Source: Allolobophora icterica | Taxonomy: Eukaryota; Annelida; Clitellata; Crassiclitellata; Lumbricidae | Direction: 5' to 3' | Length of the DNA stretch: 64,000 nt | Assembly: GCA_963556255.1 (NCBI GenBank) | Contig: OY744609.1 | Coordinates: 1,222,216-1,286,215 of the forward strand | In this document: in pieces, positions 43,161-53,830 of the stretch | Numbering within the stretch: the first letter of the stretch is position 1 | Layout: each line of letters opens with the position of its first letter | Translations under genes and position numbers: made by a program | The notes under the pieces: model-generated | Seen by the model: the letters and a program-made list of their open reading frames with translations, nothing else | Database searches by the model: none | What the model was told of the DNA's origin: nothing

Positions 43161-44060
43161 GAGTTACTTCTTCTTCTTTAAGTTCTCTGCCCTTCGGCAG
43201 GTTTCCACTTCCAATGACGCCATTCTTCTCTTCGCTGTGCTTTTCTCTTCAATCCGCTGTATCCTTCGGTCATCATCCATCCTAGCATCATCTGTCGCGG
43301 TCTTCCTCTCCTTCTCCTTCCCTCCAATCTCCCCTCTATGATTTCTCTCAAGAGGGAGTCTCCTCTTAATATGTGTCCAATCCATTTCTTTTGTCTTTCT
43401 CTTAACGTTGTCATCAGTGATCTTTTTTCTTCTACTCTTTGCAACACCTCTTCATTTGTCATTCGCTCCGTCCAGCTCACCTTTTCCATTTTTCTCCATA
43501 TCCACATCTCAAAGGCCTCCAATCTCTTGAAATCCTCTTTCCTGATGGTCCACGTCTCCGACCCATACAGTACCACACTTCATACCAGTGCCTTGACAAG
43601 TCTCTTCTTTAGGTCTTTGCTCAGTCCTCCTCTCATCAATTCTCCTCTTTTCGTGAACGCGTCTTTTCCCAATACTATCCTTCGTTTAATATCACTATGG
43701 CATCTTGCATCTGTTGTTATCACACTTCCCAAGTAACAAAAGCTCTTGACCTGTTCCACCTCCTCTCCATTTATTGTTATTTTCATTTCGATCTCCTCCT
43801 CCCCTGCACTTATCCTCATAATATTTGTCTTTCCGATATTTATCTTCATGTTGTATTTTATTGAGGTCCTGTTTAGTTGATCCATCAATTTCTGCAGTCC
43901 CTCCTGTGTAGTTGCCAGCATTGCTTGGTCGTCAGCAAATCTTAGGGCTCTTATGAGTCTTCCACCCACTTTTATACCCTCTCCTGTCTGTTCCATTGCC
44001 TCTTGTATCAGTTCTTCTATGTATATGTTGAAGAGAATTGGTGATAGTGGGCATCAATAC
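43161..44060 (-). pseudogene. RTE/jockey-like LINE: RT core to C-terminus
   Basis: Largest APE-clade LINE remnant. Minus-strand frames: 43996-43580 with LRFADDQAML (RT motif C), NIGKTNIMRI (motif D/E region) and VKSFCYLGSVI; after a single in-frame TGA near 43577, 43576-43178 with [24 protein letters not shown] and [13 protein letters not shown]. Only that stop interrupts an otherwise continuous 270-codon reading, so the copy is rather young. 5'-truncated before motif C. Confidence 0.9.
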
Positions 44061-44399
44061 TGCAATTGTTCATTTAAAACACCTCTCTTTAATGTATGAT
44101 TAATTATATATTAAAGCACAAAACGTGTTTGGACAATGAATCCCCTTTTGTTAGGGAGGAACAGAGAAACACGAAAAACGACATGAGTCCTTGTCAGATT
44201 CTGATGAAACTGTAAAACTCTGACGGCAGATGAGGCTGCAGACGAAAGCCTAAACGGCCGTTGATATTAAACACCTCTTTAAAGAATACTCAGATCTCTA
44301 TATAAATCGTCCAATACATCAGTCGATGGTAACTGCGAATTAAGAAATCATTATCCACAAGCAAAGTAGAACTGACGAACTGTAAGATTATCACCAGGA
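44061..44399 (+). repeat. E-family repeat
   Basis: Reverse Box 1 (TTAAAACACCTCTCTTTAAT, 44074-44093), CAGATGAGGCTGCAGACGAA, a second Box 1 (ATTAAACACCTCTTTAAAG, 44265-44283) with CTATATAAATCG. The pentanucleotide run is absent here. Confidence 0.75.
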
Positions 44400-44720
44400 T
44401 ATTACCACATCTCTCCTATCTTCAATGACTCCATTGGATGAAAATCCCCGAACACATTCAGTTCCAAGGTCTTTCATTCATCTGTAACTCCCTGGCAATG
44501 TTCCCATCCTACGTATCTTCGCAAAATCTACACCATCCAATCACCGGATCATACTCTTTCCTCACCCTTTTCCGTCTCCAACAAATTACTCATCCTGTAT
44601 TCTCCAACAGATCCACTTACCGCACTGTATCTCGACTCTGGAACGATCTCCCTCGTGAATTCTGGCAATTCTTAGTTCCTCTATCCCATCCACTCGTTCA
44701 GATTAATATAAGATGTTAGC
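44400..44720 (+). pseudogene. LINE-C remnant
   Basis: A 93-codon open frame (44438-44719) includes QFQGLSFICNSLAMFPSYVS, HPITGSYSF, VSRLWNDLPREFW, corresponding to the C-terminal extension of a LINE polyprotein. The best preserved LINE-C copy. Confidence 0.75.
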
Positions 44721-44904
44721 AGAGTTAGTTTTGCTGTTTTTTAACGATGCTGTTTCATAGCAAAGATAATTAACGTTGCCCTCCTGCTTTACCCAGCCTT
44801 GGGAATGGCACTGCCAAAGTACGAAGAGTGGCGGAGTTAGGCGCTTGCAGACATGTCAGGAAACTAAGATCAATTCTTCGGAGTAAAAAATCTACGAGTA
44901 TTCA
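44721..44904 (+). repeat. Box 3 module
   Basis: TGTTTTTTAACGATGCTGTT, TTAACGTTGCCCTCCTGC, CCTTGGGAATGGCACTGCCA, AGAGTGGCGGAGTTAG (44730-44840), then a LINE-C tail. Confidence 0.8.
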
Positions 44905-45240
44905 TTCGCAATGAATCGTTTACCTGGTCGCCTTCAATGTCAGCTTGGCTGTGCACCCTCCTATCCGCGCGAGCTTTGTTCTCGCGCCTCTGTTCCACTT
45001 GGTCACCACTCTCTTCGTTCTGCTACCTTTCGCACGCACCGCTACTATGCAACAGCGCGCTTTCTCCGTTGTTGGACCCACAATTTGAAATGGGCTTCCT
45101 CCTGAGCTGCGGTCTCTTCCTCGAAACTCGTCCACCGCTTTTTTCTCGGCCCTTAAGGCTCTTCTTTTTCGCTTGGGTTTGGGTGGGAGCGTCTCTGAAG
45201 GGGCGCTATGTAAATGCTTAGTTGATTGATTTATTGAATT
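44905..45240 (+). pseudogene. LINE C-terminus with 3' UTR
   Basis: Frames give LQCQLGCAPSYPRELCSRAS, then in another frame QRAFSVVGPTI-like and a 3' UTR with GGGAGCGTCTCTGAAGGG, GGCGCTATGTAAATGC and a TTGATTGATTTATTGAA tail. Same family as 21.9 and 23.4 kb, opposite orientation. Confidence 0.8.
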
Positions 45241-45635
45241 AGAGCCATTCGTGTCCGCCACTACCCTTGCCAACGCCTAAACCGTATTCGAAATCGGTTG
45301 CCATTGTACGCTTTGCTTAAGATATAGCCTTGAAGGGCACAGTTTTAAAGGTGTCTAAATAAGGCTTTGTTGGAGTTTCATTGGATGTGTGCATGCGTGT
45401 GTGTGTGGTTATTGGATATCTCTATTTCAAATTATGAATCCTATTGTTAAACGACATCTTATGGCTGCTAAGACCGTTGACGTCGACATGACCTTACCTA
45501 TAGGCCCACATGTTAAGTAAGTAAGACGCAGTATTTTCGTTTATAATTTGCAGCAAAATGAGATTAAAATGTCTCAGCTAATTCAAGTGAATGCTTTTCA
45601 AGCAATTCTTGAAGACTGACGCGTTACATCATGTC
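45241..45635 (+). repeat. Dispersed repeat leading into the minisatellite
   Basis: Box 1 (AGTTTTAAAGGTGTCTAAAT, 45341-45360), Box 2 (GTTAAACGACATCTTATGGC, 45445-45464), then GAATGCTTTTCAAGCAATTC and ACATCATGTC, which lead straight into the first minisatellite unit. Confidence 0.75.
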
Positions 45636-47931
45636 GTTGAACCATGAAAATAAAAGACATCAACATGTCTTAATATCAAGTACTCATATGTAATTATATG
45701 TTAACTCTTAAATACTCGTTGAACCATGAAAATAAAAGACATCAACATGTCTTAATATCAAGTACTCATATGTAATTATATGTTAACTCTTAAATACTCG
45801 TTGAACCATGAAAATAAAAGACATCAACATGTCTTAATATCAAGTACTCATATGTAATTATATGTTAACTCTTAAATACTCGTTGAACCATGAAAATAAA
45901 AGACATCAACATGTCTTAATATCAAGTACTCATATGTAATTATATGTTAACTCTTAAATACTCGTTGAACCATGAAAATAAAAGACATCAACATGTCTTA
46001 ATATCAAGTACTCATATGTAATTATATGTTAACTCTTAAATACTCGTTGAACCATGAAAATAAAAGACATCAACATGTCTTAATATCAAGTACTCATATG
46101 TAATTATATGTTAACTCTTAAATACTCGTTGAACCATGAAAATAAAAGACATCAACATGTCTTAATATCAAGTACTCATATGTAATTATATGTTAACTCT
46201 TAAATACTCGTTGAACCATGAAAATAAAAGACATCAACATGTCTTAATATCAAGTACTCATATGTAATTATATGTTAACTCTTAAATACTCGTTGAACCA
46301 TGAAAATAAAAGACATCAACATGTCTTAATATCAAGTACTCATATGTAATTATATGTTAACTCTTAAATACTCGTTGAACCATGAAAATAAAAGACATCA
46401 ACATGTCTTAATATCAAGTACTCATATGTAATTATATGTTAACTCTTAAATACTCGTTGAACCATGAAAATAAAAGACATCAACATGTCTTAATATCAAG
46501 TACTCATATGTAATTATATGTTAACTCTTAAATACTCGTTGAACCATGAAAATAAAAGACATCAACATGTCTTAATATCAAGTACTCATATGTAATTATA
46601 TGTTAACTCTTAAATACTCGTTGAACCATGAAAATAAAAGACATCAACATGTCTTAATATCAAGTACTCATATGTAATTATATGTTAACTCTTAAATACT
46701 CGTTGAACCATGAAAATAAAAGACATCAACATGTCTTAATATCAAGTACTCATATGTAATTATATGTTAACTCTTAAATACTCGTTGAACCATGAAAATA
46801 AAAGACATCAACATGTCTTAATATCAAGTACTCATATGTAATTATATGTTAACTCTTAAATACTCGTTGAACCATGAAAATAAAAGACATCAACATGTCT
46901 TAATATCAAGTACTCATATGTAATTATATGTTAACTCTTAAATACTCGTTGAACCATGAAAATAAAAGACATCAACATGTCTTAATATCAAGTACTCATA
47001 TGTAATTATATGTTAACTCTTAAATACTCGTTGAACCATGAAAATAAAAGACATCAACATGTCTTAATATCAAGTACTCATATGTAATTATATGTTAACT
47101 CTTAAATACTCGTTGAACCATGAAAATAAAAGACATCAACATGTCTTAATATCAAGTACTCATATGTAATTATATGTTAACTCTTAAATACTCGTTGAAC
47201 CATGAAAATAAAAGACATCAACATGTCTTAATATCAAGTACTCATATGTAATTATATGTTAACTCTTAAATACTCGTTGAACCATGAAAATAAAAGACAT
47301 CAACATGTCTTAATATCAAGTACTCATATGTAATTATATGTTAACTCTTAAATACTCGTTGAACCATGAAAATAAAAGACATCAACATGTCTTAATATCA
47401 AGTACTCATATGTAATTATATGTTAACTCTTAAATACTCGTTGAACCATGAAAATAAAAGACATCAACATGTCTTAATATCAAGTACTCATATGTAATTA
47501 TATGTTAACTCTTAAATACTCGTTGAACCATGAAAATAAAAGACATCAACATGTCTTAATATCAAGTACTCATATGTAATTATATGTTAACTCTTAAATA
47601 CTCGTTGAACCATGAAAATAAAAGACATCAACATGTCTTAATATCAAGTACTCATATGTAATTATATGTTAACTCTTAAATACTCGTTGAACCATGAAAA
47701 TAAAAGACATCAACATGTCTTAATATCAAGTACTCATATGTAATTATATGTTAACTCTTAAATACTCGTTGAACCATGAAAATAAAAGACATCAACATGT
47801 CTTAATATCAAGTACTCATATGTAATTATATGTTAACTCTTAAATACTCGTTGAACCATGAAAATAAAAGACATCAACATGTCTTAATATCAAGTACTCA
47901 TATGTAATTATATGTTAACTCTTAAATACTC
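45636..47931. repeat. 82-bp minisatellite, 28 uniform copies
   Basis: Unit starts GTTGAACCATGAAAATAAAA and ends TGTTAACTCTTAAATACTC; period exactly 82 (starts at 45636, 45718, 45800). 28 units fit the interval with no remainder. By eye every unit is identical. The unit is homologous to single-copy stretches of the dispersed repeat at 26.0, 39.07 and 55.1 kb, so it arose by local amplification. All copies being direct, with no spacers, rules out CRISPR. Confidence 0.98.
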
Positions 47932-47932
47932 G

Positions 47933-48422
47933 TATGTGTAGAATGGATTACCCTTCGCCGGATTTTCGGGGTTTCGATGAATTGGTTAATGATGCTGATT
48001 TAAACCTACTTCGGTCTGTCATCCGATCTTCAATCCATGAAATTAGACCTGTTTTCCCTCCTATGTACACGGTTGAGCGTTCTCACAGCTCAAGACCTAG
48101 GCAACATGATTTCTTATTGCCTTTTAAGGATAATAGAAATTTTATTTCCAGAGTCTTGTATAAAAATATTAAAACTTTAGTAGATTGATTATTGTAATTT
48201 TCTTATTATTATTGCTTAATCATATTACTGTTTTATACGTGCTATTTCAACATTTAAGAATGATTATTCTTAGTCTTGTTTAAAATATTATATTTTTTAT
48301 TGATTTATATTGATTGATATGTGTATAGCTTTATAGTGTTGTATCTCTGTATTAATATATGCTTCTGCTTTTACTGTAATGGTTTGGGTGTGTCAAACTA
48401 AATTTGTAATAATAAACGAATA
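47933..48422 (+). pseudogene. LINE 3' end inserted at the minisatellite edge
   Basis: Frame 47934-48188 contains PPMYTVERSHSSRPRQHDFL and NFISRVLYKNI, like the end of the LINE protein at 57133-57528. It is followed by a 230-bp AT-rich 3' UTR ending TAATAATAAACGAATACTAC. The insertion begins right after the last minisatellite unit, and the host repeat resumes at about 48423 with CACGTAATTATGTGTGTTAA. Confidence 0.7.
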
Positions 48423-48792
48423 CTACCACGTAATTATGTGTGTTAAGGTAAAGTAATTTCTAAGTCATGCCTCTATTCCGCCGCAAGATGTCGTTAAATA
48501 TCGAATGCTAATGCATAAAATTAATGATCGCAAATGAACCAAACTAATCTTCGCCGATTAGTCACTTGTCGACACCTCTTTTTAAGCAATTCCTGCTTCT
48601 ATATAAATCGCGAAATCAGATTCTACAATTAGAATCACGCCGGCAAACTCTCACAAAATACGAACTCAATTTCAAAATTTCAAACAAATGTTAGTCCACC
48701 AAATATCCCAGTTCTCATAAATAAAAATGTAATTCGAGTTATATAACATGACATATCAAACAATGCGATTGAGAATTTAAAAGCCATTTTAA
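48423..48792 (-). repeat. Host repeat, Box 2, Box 1 and E fragment
   Basis: Reverse Box 2 (GCAAGATGTCGTTAAATATC, about 48483-48502), reverse Box 1 (GTCGACACCTCTTTTTAAGC, 48568-48587, CTATATAAATCG), then E blocks up to the piggyBac TTAA. Confidence 0.75.
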
Positions 48793-49044
48793 CCCATTTA
48801 CCGCCGCTATTAGAAATAGCCACCGGATTAAGCTGTAACTGATACTAGGTCATCAATATGATGCCAATAAACTTCTCACAGTGCATTTTTATTGGAACTA
48901 TATGTAGTGTCCTCGTTATAGGACGTTGCGTTTTCGCAACATCGGCGGGAAAGATGTATTTGTTTACTATAATGATGTTCTATTAGTTATCGATTGTGTT
49001 CCCGGTCATTTCAATAAAAATGTTTGTGCATGCTGTAAACTGAT

Positions 49045-50040
49045 TCACGTTCAATGTCACTTGTTTCCATGGTATTGAGCAATGAGCAAGGCACTTGACG
49101 TGCAGGCGATACACGTGTAGTACGTGGTGCTGTGGCACAACCGACAACGCAGTCGACGACCATCTTCGTTCTTGGCAATGATGTGCAATGCTGTGCATCA
49201 TAGGCGTAGACTCTGGGAGGGGAGCTGGGGCATGTACCCCCAATAATTGTAGAATGAAGAACCAAATACCCCCCCCCCCATTTGGTACGCCAGTGCTGTG
49301 TATAGGCCTACAGTGTACTCTGTGTTATCAGGCTAAACACCTCGTCATTCCAAAATTCTTAAAAGACTCGCTCTTGCTTATCACCTGTTTGATCAACTGC
49401 CACATCTTTATCTTCTCCTTGTTGACAGGGCTCAATGTAAATTTTGGTTCTTGCAATTGCCAATCCTCTTTCGTTGGCTTAGAAGACTTATGCGGCTTTG
49501 AAGGTAGTCGTTGCTTCTTGGCCGGCAAGGGCGTTCAATCCACTGACTCTTCCATCGGCGTATGAGTATCGGACACATCAGTCTGCCGCCTGGAGGACTT
49601 TGAAGATATTCTGGAGCTGTGTCCTTCGAATTAACATGCTGCAGTGGTTCGTCTGACCTTTCCGCATGCTGCTGCCTGGAAGACTTGTACCTTGCTGACA
49701 CCCGTGGCTTTCTTCTTGACTTCGATTGCGTTTCACGTGAGGTATGCCTAGTGGGCTGTGACCGTTGGTTTGACATTGATGCATCAGTGCAATGGACTTC
49801 CACATGCCCGGCAACGTCTTCTGGCATCACATCGGTAGTCATGAGCTAATTTTCGTCCAAATGTTCGCTATCGCTTTGCTAATCAACTTAGGATGGGGGT
49901 GGTGATATCATCTTCTTCAAATATCATTGGGACAGCCTCCCTCAAGCAATAGAACTTCTTCCTCAGCCTCCTCTGAAAAATTCAATGTGCATCTTTCAAA
50001 ATTATGCCCAATGAAGAGTGGCAGCACTGAGCACGCCATC
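49045..50040 (-). pseudogene. piggyBac transposase remnants
   Basis: From about 49177 to 49049 on the minus strand: KNEDGRRLRCRLCHSTTYYT then CIAC, AQYHGNK and a stop. This is the C-terminal Cys-rich zinc domain of piggyBac transposases (CxxC ... YxCxxC), here lacking later Cys residues. Minus-strand frames at 49328-49842 are Lys/Arg/Ser/Gln-rich and may be the poorly conserved N-terminal region. The DDD catalytic core between them is not found. Confidence 0.7.
49195..49296. mobile_element. MITE with GGCGTA ends
   Basis: CATAGGCGTAGACTCTGGG at the left and GGTACGCCAG at the right, flanked by TGCTGTGCAT / TGCTGTGTAT as apparent target duplication. Similar to the complement of 9645-9797, but about 50 bp shorter. 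It lies inside the piggyBac-like element. Confidence 0.65.
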
Positions 50041-50566
50041 ATTTATGAATCACTAAACTGAAATTGTTGTAAGTAATCGTAAACTGACATAAGTTTATCT
50101 GAATTACTAGGTTGTCACACTGTGCATATCGTTTTCCGCCGAAGTTGCGAAAACGCAACAATGTGTATATATTGCATTCCGCCGAAGTTGCGAAAACGCA
50201 ACATCGAAATTTCGGACATTGGGGTATCGGCATTTAATGAGACATACTATTAATAAACAAATAATATTAAATACTCACATAAGTACTTCAAAAGAGACAG
50301 GATCGCTTCTGAGAAATATAACGTCTTATGGCAGAAGAAAATTCTTGAACAAAACCACTAGTTAGACGTCAAAAACCACGAATTTTGCGCAACTCAAAAA
50401 AAATTGCAGACATCAGCAAAGAATATATTTTTGATACCAGCAGACGTAGTGAACACCCAGGAAGTTAGACTAAAAGAACTTGCTTGAATTTCTCGAGTCT
50501 TGATTTTTTTTATAAATTTCCAAACAGTGCGTTGCGTTTTCGCAACGTTGGCGGCAAATGGGTTAA

Positions 50567-50841
50567 AAGGTCTTCTGAGTCATGGCGAAGAAGTAGAGGA
50601 ACGAGAAAAGCGACATTAATCCTTGTTACTTTTGAATTGTATCCTAACGTCATCCAGTAACTTCTATAGCGCCGATTGTCGCTTCGACTTTAATCTTAAC
50701 TAAGAAATCATAATCCACTGGAGAAATCCCGAACTCTAGTATTGTCACCAGGATATTACCATGATTTAATTTAATTTATCTAGTGTTATCTATTCTAAAC
50801 TAACTGAAATTTAATCTGATCAAAGGTCTCCTCGCACTATT
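50567..50841 (+). repeat. E-family remainder
   Basis: GAGGAACGAGAAAAGCGACA, CCAGTAACTTCTATAGCGCC, then degenerate TTTAATTTAATTTATCTAG in the position where the pentanucleotide run sits in other copies. No gene. Confidence 0.65.
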
Positions 50842-51172
50842 TTGCCACACTATTTTGCCACACTGATTAACTGTAATTAAGAACCCTAATTGACCTTAAT
50901 TTAGCCAAACTAATTGAGCTAATAAAGTCATGCTAAAGAACTTTAATTAAGCCACGTTAATTAACTTTAATTAAATCACACTAATTAACCTCAATAAAGC
51001 CACGCTAAATAACTTTAATTGAGCCACACTAATTAACTTTAGTGAAGCGATAATAATTAACTTTAATTAAGCCACACTTACTAACTTTAATTAAACCATA
51101 ATAATTAGCTTTAATTAAGCCACACTAATTATCCTTAATTGCGCCACATCAGTTAACTTTAATTAATCCGTC
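50842..51172. repeat. 24-bp minisatellite rich in TTAATTAA
   Basis: About 14 diverged units of roughly 24 bp: TTTAATTAAGCCACACTAAT with an AACT linker. Every unit contains one or two TAATTA or TTAATT cores. Units differ from each other more than those of the 82-bp array, so this array is older. Confidence 0.85.
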
Positions 51173-51199
51173 ATCGTTGCCTACCTGTTCGGCCTACCT

Positions 51200-51990
51200 G
51201 TTCTCTCTCTCTCTCTAATTACATACTTGATATTGTATTCAACTTCGACGATCGCATGAAACAATGGCGCTATAAAAACATACACTTGTAGAAGCGAAGA
51301 GTGGCGGAAGTTAGAAGAGGATCTTCTGTTCGCTGTCTTCCTCTTTTGCGGACGTTGGCTTTTATTTGAGATTTGACGCCTGAGACGATTTTCATCTGGA
51401 AGTAGACACAGAAACAGGACGCTGATGTCCTTCTACTTATACGATGGCATCCTGGTTGTCAATCTCATTGTCTCTGTCCCTCTCTCTCCTCCTACCTCTC
51501 TCTTTTGTTTTTCCCCTCTCTCTCATTCTCTTTCTATCTTACTCGTTTTCTGTCTCTTTTACTCAGTCTCTCTGTCTCTTTCGCTCTTTTCATCAATTCG
51601 AATTTATTTCCGTGTATATACGTATATATACATGTGGGTATGTTCCTCTGTCGCGTCGATGTGTCCTCTAGCTCCGCGTCTTTGTACCTAACTCCGTCTC
51701 TATCTCTGTGCGTCTGTCTCTCTATCTGTTTCATGTATTTCTCGCTCCATATTTTGTATGTGCGTGACTGTCTCAACCTAAATCGGTCTTTATCTTCTCA
51801 TTTGTCTCTGTATCTGTCTCCGTCCGCGTCATTGTCATTCTCTGACTGTCTGCATGTCGCTTATCATCATTCTTACAAGTAACTTACATAGGTCGAAGAC
51901 GAGAAACAGTGGTGCTAGAACAGTCAAAGAATAGGCGCAGATGTTGTAAATATATTTTAGCGACATCTTGCTACCGAACTTACCAAAATA
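51200..51990 (+). repeat. D-family repeat with long CT-rich head
   Basis: Pyrimidine-rich tract (51210-51830, TCTCTCTC and TCTGTCTC types) followed by TCTCTGACTGTCTGCATGTC, GAAGACGAGAAACAGTGGTG and TTTTAGCGACATCTTGCTAC. Overlapping frames in the tract are not genes. Confidence 0.8.
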
Positions 51991-52019
51991 TTACAATATA
52001 GAACAACAGCAATCTAAGC

Positions 52020-52335
52020 AATTTTTAATTAATCCAAAGGTTACGACATCAATGGCCGTTGACGACAATAATTATTCAGGAATGCAATTAACGGAAAACG
52101 AGAAACTCATACCGTCCGAAAGACACCATTTAAAGGTGTCAAACGGAGCATTACAGTGTTATTAATGTCACATCATTTAAAGCTATATCTGGTATTGTCT
52201 ATGACACACGTAATAATAAAATGGTTTGAAGCAAATTAAACTGTATATCGCAACAATTGTCACACACAAGAAATATTTGAACAACTTCAAATATAAATGC
52301 ACAGTACATATAATTATAATTATGACATTAACTGA
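52020..52335 (+). repeat. H-family repeat
   Basis: CCGTCCGAAAGACACCATTT, a perfect palindrome GACACCATTTAAAGGTGTC (approximately 52122-52140), and AATGCACAGTACATATAATT at the 3' end. Confidence 0.8.
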
Positions 52336-52615
52336 CAGGATTCAGGACAGTAGTAGAAAGTTTGGACTGAGAAAAAATGTGCAAAAAGCAAAGACAATGA
52401 CTATCAACAACAATAATATGAAACAACATAAAGAGCTGAAAGTGAGACTGGATGGAGAGGAGCTGGAATAAGTTATAGAGTTTGTGTACCTGGGAGGATA
52501 AAGCGATGTTTGGCATATTGATTAGGAAGACGAGCAGCATAATTATCAACAAGAACAAAACTAAAGCTGTATAGGACTTTTGTCATCCCAGTACTGATAT
52601 GTGGATCTAATGGAT
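52320..52615 (+). pseudogene. RTE-like RT fragment
   Basis: LRKNVQKAKTMTINN, then VRLDGEELE and VIEFVYLGG: the RT segment after the catalytic YADD (palm end, 'GxxIN..KTK..' and 'YLGS' landmarks). Further on, in shifted frames, ARSA-like and TRTKLKLYRTFVIPVLI. Degenerate with several stops; truncated on both sides. Confidence 0.7.
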
Positions 52616-52724
52616 GGATCCAGAGTTTAACGACATATTATAGCAACAAGGGCTGGTGACGTCGACATAAATTATTTTTCGCATTTTACAGCTCTATCTG
52701 TGTGTGGCTCAAATGAAGAAACAG

Positions 52725-52772
<48 letters not shown>

Positions 52773-53149
52773 TTGAATAAAAGCGTTTTAAAGGTGTTCA
52801 TGAACATAGCGCCCAACCGAGCTGCCAAGACTTCTGATCCTAAGCAACATCGAAATACCTCGTTGCTGTCGAAATGCGCGAACGCTATATGTCAGTCAAT
52901 TGCGGTTTCGTAATATTGAATACTGAATACGTTTGTACTTGCACCTTGTAAGACAAGGTAATTACGAAATCCTTGTCAACTTCTGATGAAACTAAGTCTG
53001 TGAAGGCAGAAGAGGCTGGAGACGAAAGATGGCCGTCGATTTTAGACACCTCTTTTATGGTTATTACATTATCTATATATATATATATAAGGCTCGCAGC
53101 GTTGAGTAACGATTACTCAATCCAACTACGAAGTGTTATATTCTCACCA
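52616..53149 (+). repeat. Dispersed mosaic with (TA)n
   Basis: Box 2 (GTTTAACGACATATTATAGC, 52625-52644), (TA)n at 52725-52770, Box 1 (GCGTTTTAAAGGTGTTCATG), E blocks, reverse Box 1 (TTTTAGACACCTCTTTTATG, 53039-53058) with a TATATA run at 53074-53088. Confidence 0.7.
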
Positions 53150-53261
53150 GGATATTACCATATCACTCCACTGGCTTAAAGTCCCCAAACACAGTCAGCC
53201 CCAAGGTGTTTCTTTCACCTGTAACTGCCAGGCAACGCTCCCATCCTACATATCTGTACAT
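53150..53261 (+). pseudogene. LINE-C remnant, short
   Basis: HWLKVPKHSQPQGVSFTCNC, then LPSYIS; breaks off into a different LINE at about 53262. Confidence 0.6.
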
Positions 53262-53830
53262 GGTCCATCAACTGATCAGCTCTCCCTTGTCCGCTCTGTT
53301 GACTGCCTTGTCTCTGCCCTAAACTACCAACCGTCTCTGCCTCTGTGGGGCGTGGTGGCTCAGTGGTAAGTTCGGCGCCTTGTGACCGGAGGGTTGCAGG
53401 TTCGAATCCCACTCTAGCCGCTGCGTACGGACCTTGGGCAAGTCCTTCACTCGCAATTGCTCGTGGCGCTTCGGCGTGAACATTCCGGCACAGTATCAAA
53501 TGCTGTAGTCGGGAGCGCCTCTGAGTAGTAGTTGACTTCCAGAGGCGCTATAGAAATATCCGGAATAAATAAATAAATAAAAAATAAACACTGCTAAAAC
53601 TCAATTGATCTTGTTTTGGACTAGGCAGCAGCTTGCTAAACTCGACTCTCTGTAATTACTGTCTGAGAAATGCCCTCCTTAAACATACTCCTCTACCGTT
53701 CGTGATTTGGGTGTCACACTTGACTCCTCCTTCACGTTCACAGAGCATTATCTCGAGCCTCACTCGCTCCTGCTTCTTTCTGTCGACTCATGGTCTACAT
53801 AAGCTAACGTTGCATTGAATTCCGCAACTA
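53262..53830 (+). pseudogene. LINE RT fragment split by a SINE1 insertion
   Basis: Left part (53262-53345) reads HGPSTDQLSLVRSVDCLVSA. After the SINE (53346-53585) the RT continues at about 53590 with KTQLILFWTRQQLAKLDSL, then DLGVTLDSSFTFTEH. These are consecutive parts of the RT palm/thumb region also seen at 60.2-60.5 kb. Stops and shifts present. Confidence 0.75.
53346..53585 (+). mobile_element. tRNA-derived SINE, family SINE1, plus copy
   Basis: Box A TGGCTCAGTGG at 53356-53366 and box B GGTTCGAATCC at 53399-53409, 32 bp apart, give a functional-looking Pol III type 2 promoter. The central part has GGACCTTGGGCAAGTCCTTC. The 3' part forms the hairpin GAGCGCCTCTGAGTAG ... CAGAGGCGCTATAGAAAT (53512-53556) and ends in (AATA)n. 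The tail matches local LINE 3' ends, suggesting those LINEs mobilise it. Confidence 0.93.

Larger units (their letters stand above)
48793..50562 (-). mobile_element. piggyBac-like element, decayed, 1770 bp
   Basis: Ends CCCATTTACCGCC and complement GGCGGCAAATGGG (12 of 13), flanked by TTAA at 48789-48792 and 50563-50566. Four copies of a 16-bp palindrome (GTTGCGTTTTCGCAAC or its A-centred form) lie near the ends: about 48930, 50147, 50187 and 50531. Coding remnants of a minus-strand transposase are inside, the central catalytic region is missing, and a MITE is inserted at 49195-49296. The interrupted E-family sequence reads through once the element is removed. Confidence 0.88.

Noticed and set aside
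45636..47931. CRISPR-like array
   Set aside because: Units are directly adjacent with no unique spacers, and the context is eukaryotic; it is a minisatellite.
48983..49265. Independent Cys/His-rich gene on the minus strand
   Set aside because: It lies within the piggyBac-like TIRs and reads as the transposase C-terminal domain in another frame.
53346..53420. Functional tRNA gene
   Set aside because: Box A and box B are present but no cloverleaf closes properly; the sequence continues as a SINE body with a LINE-type tail and has a second copy.
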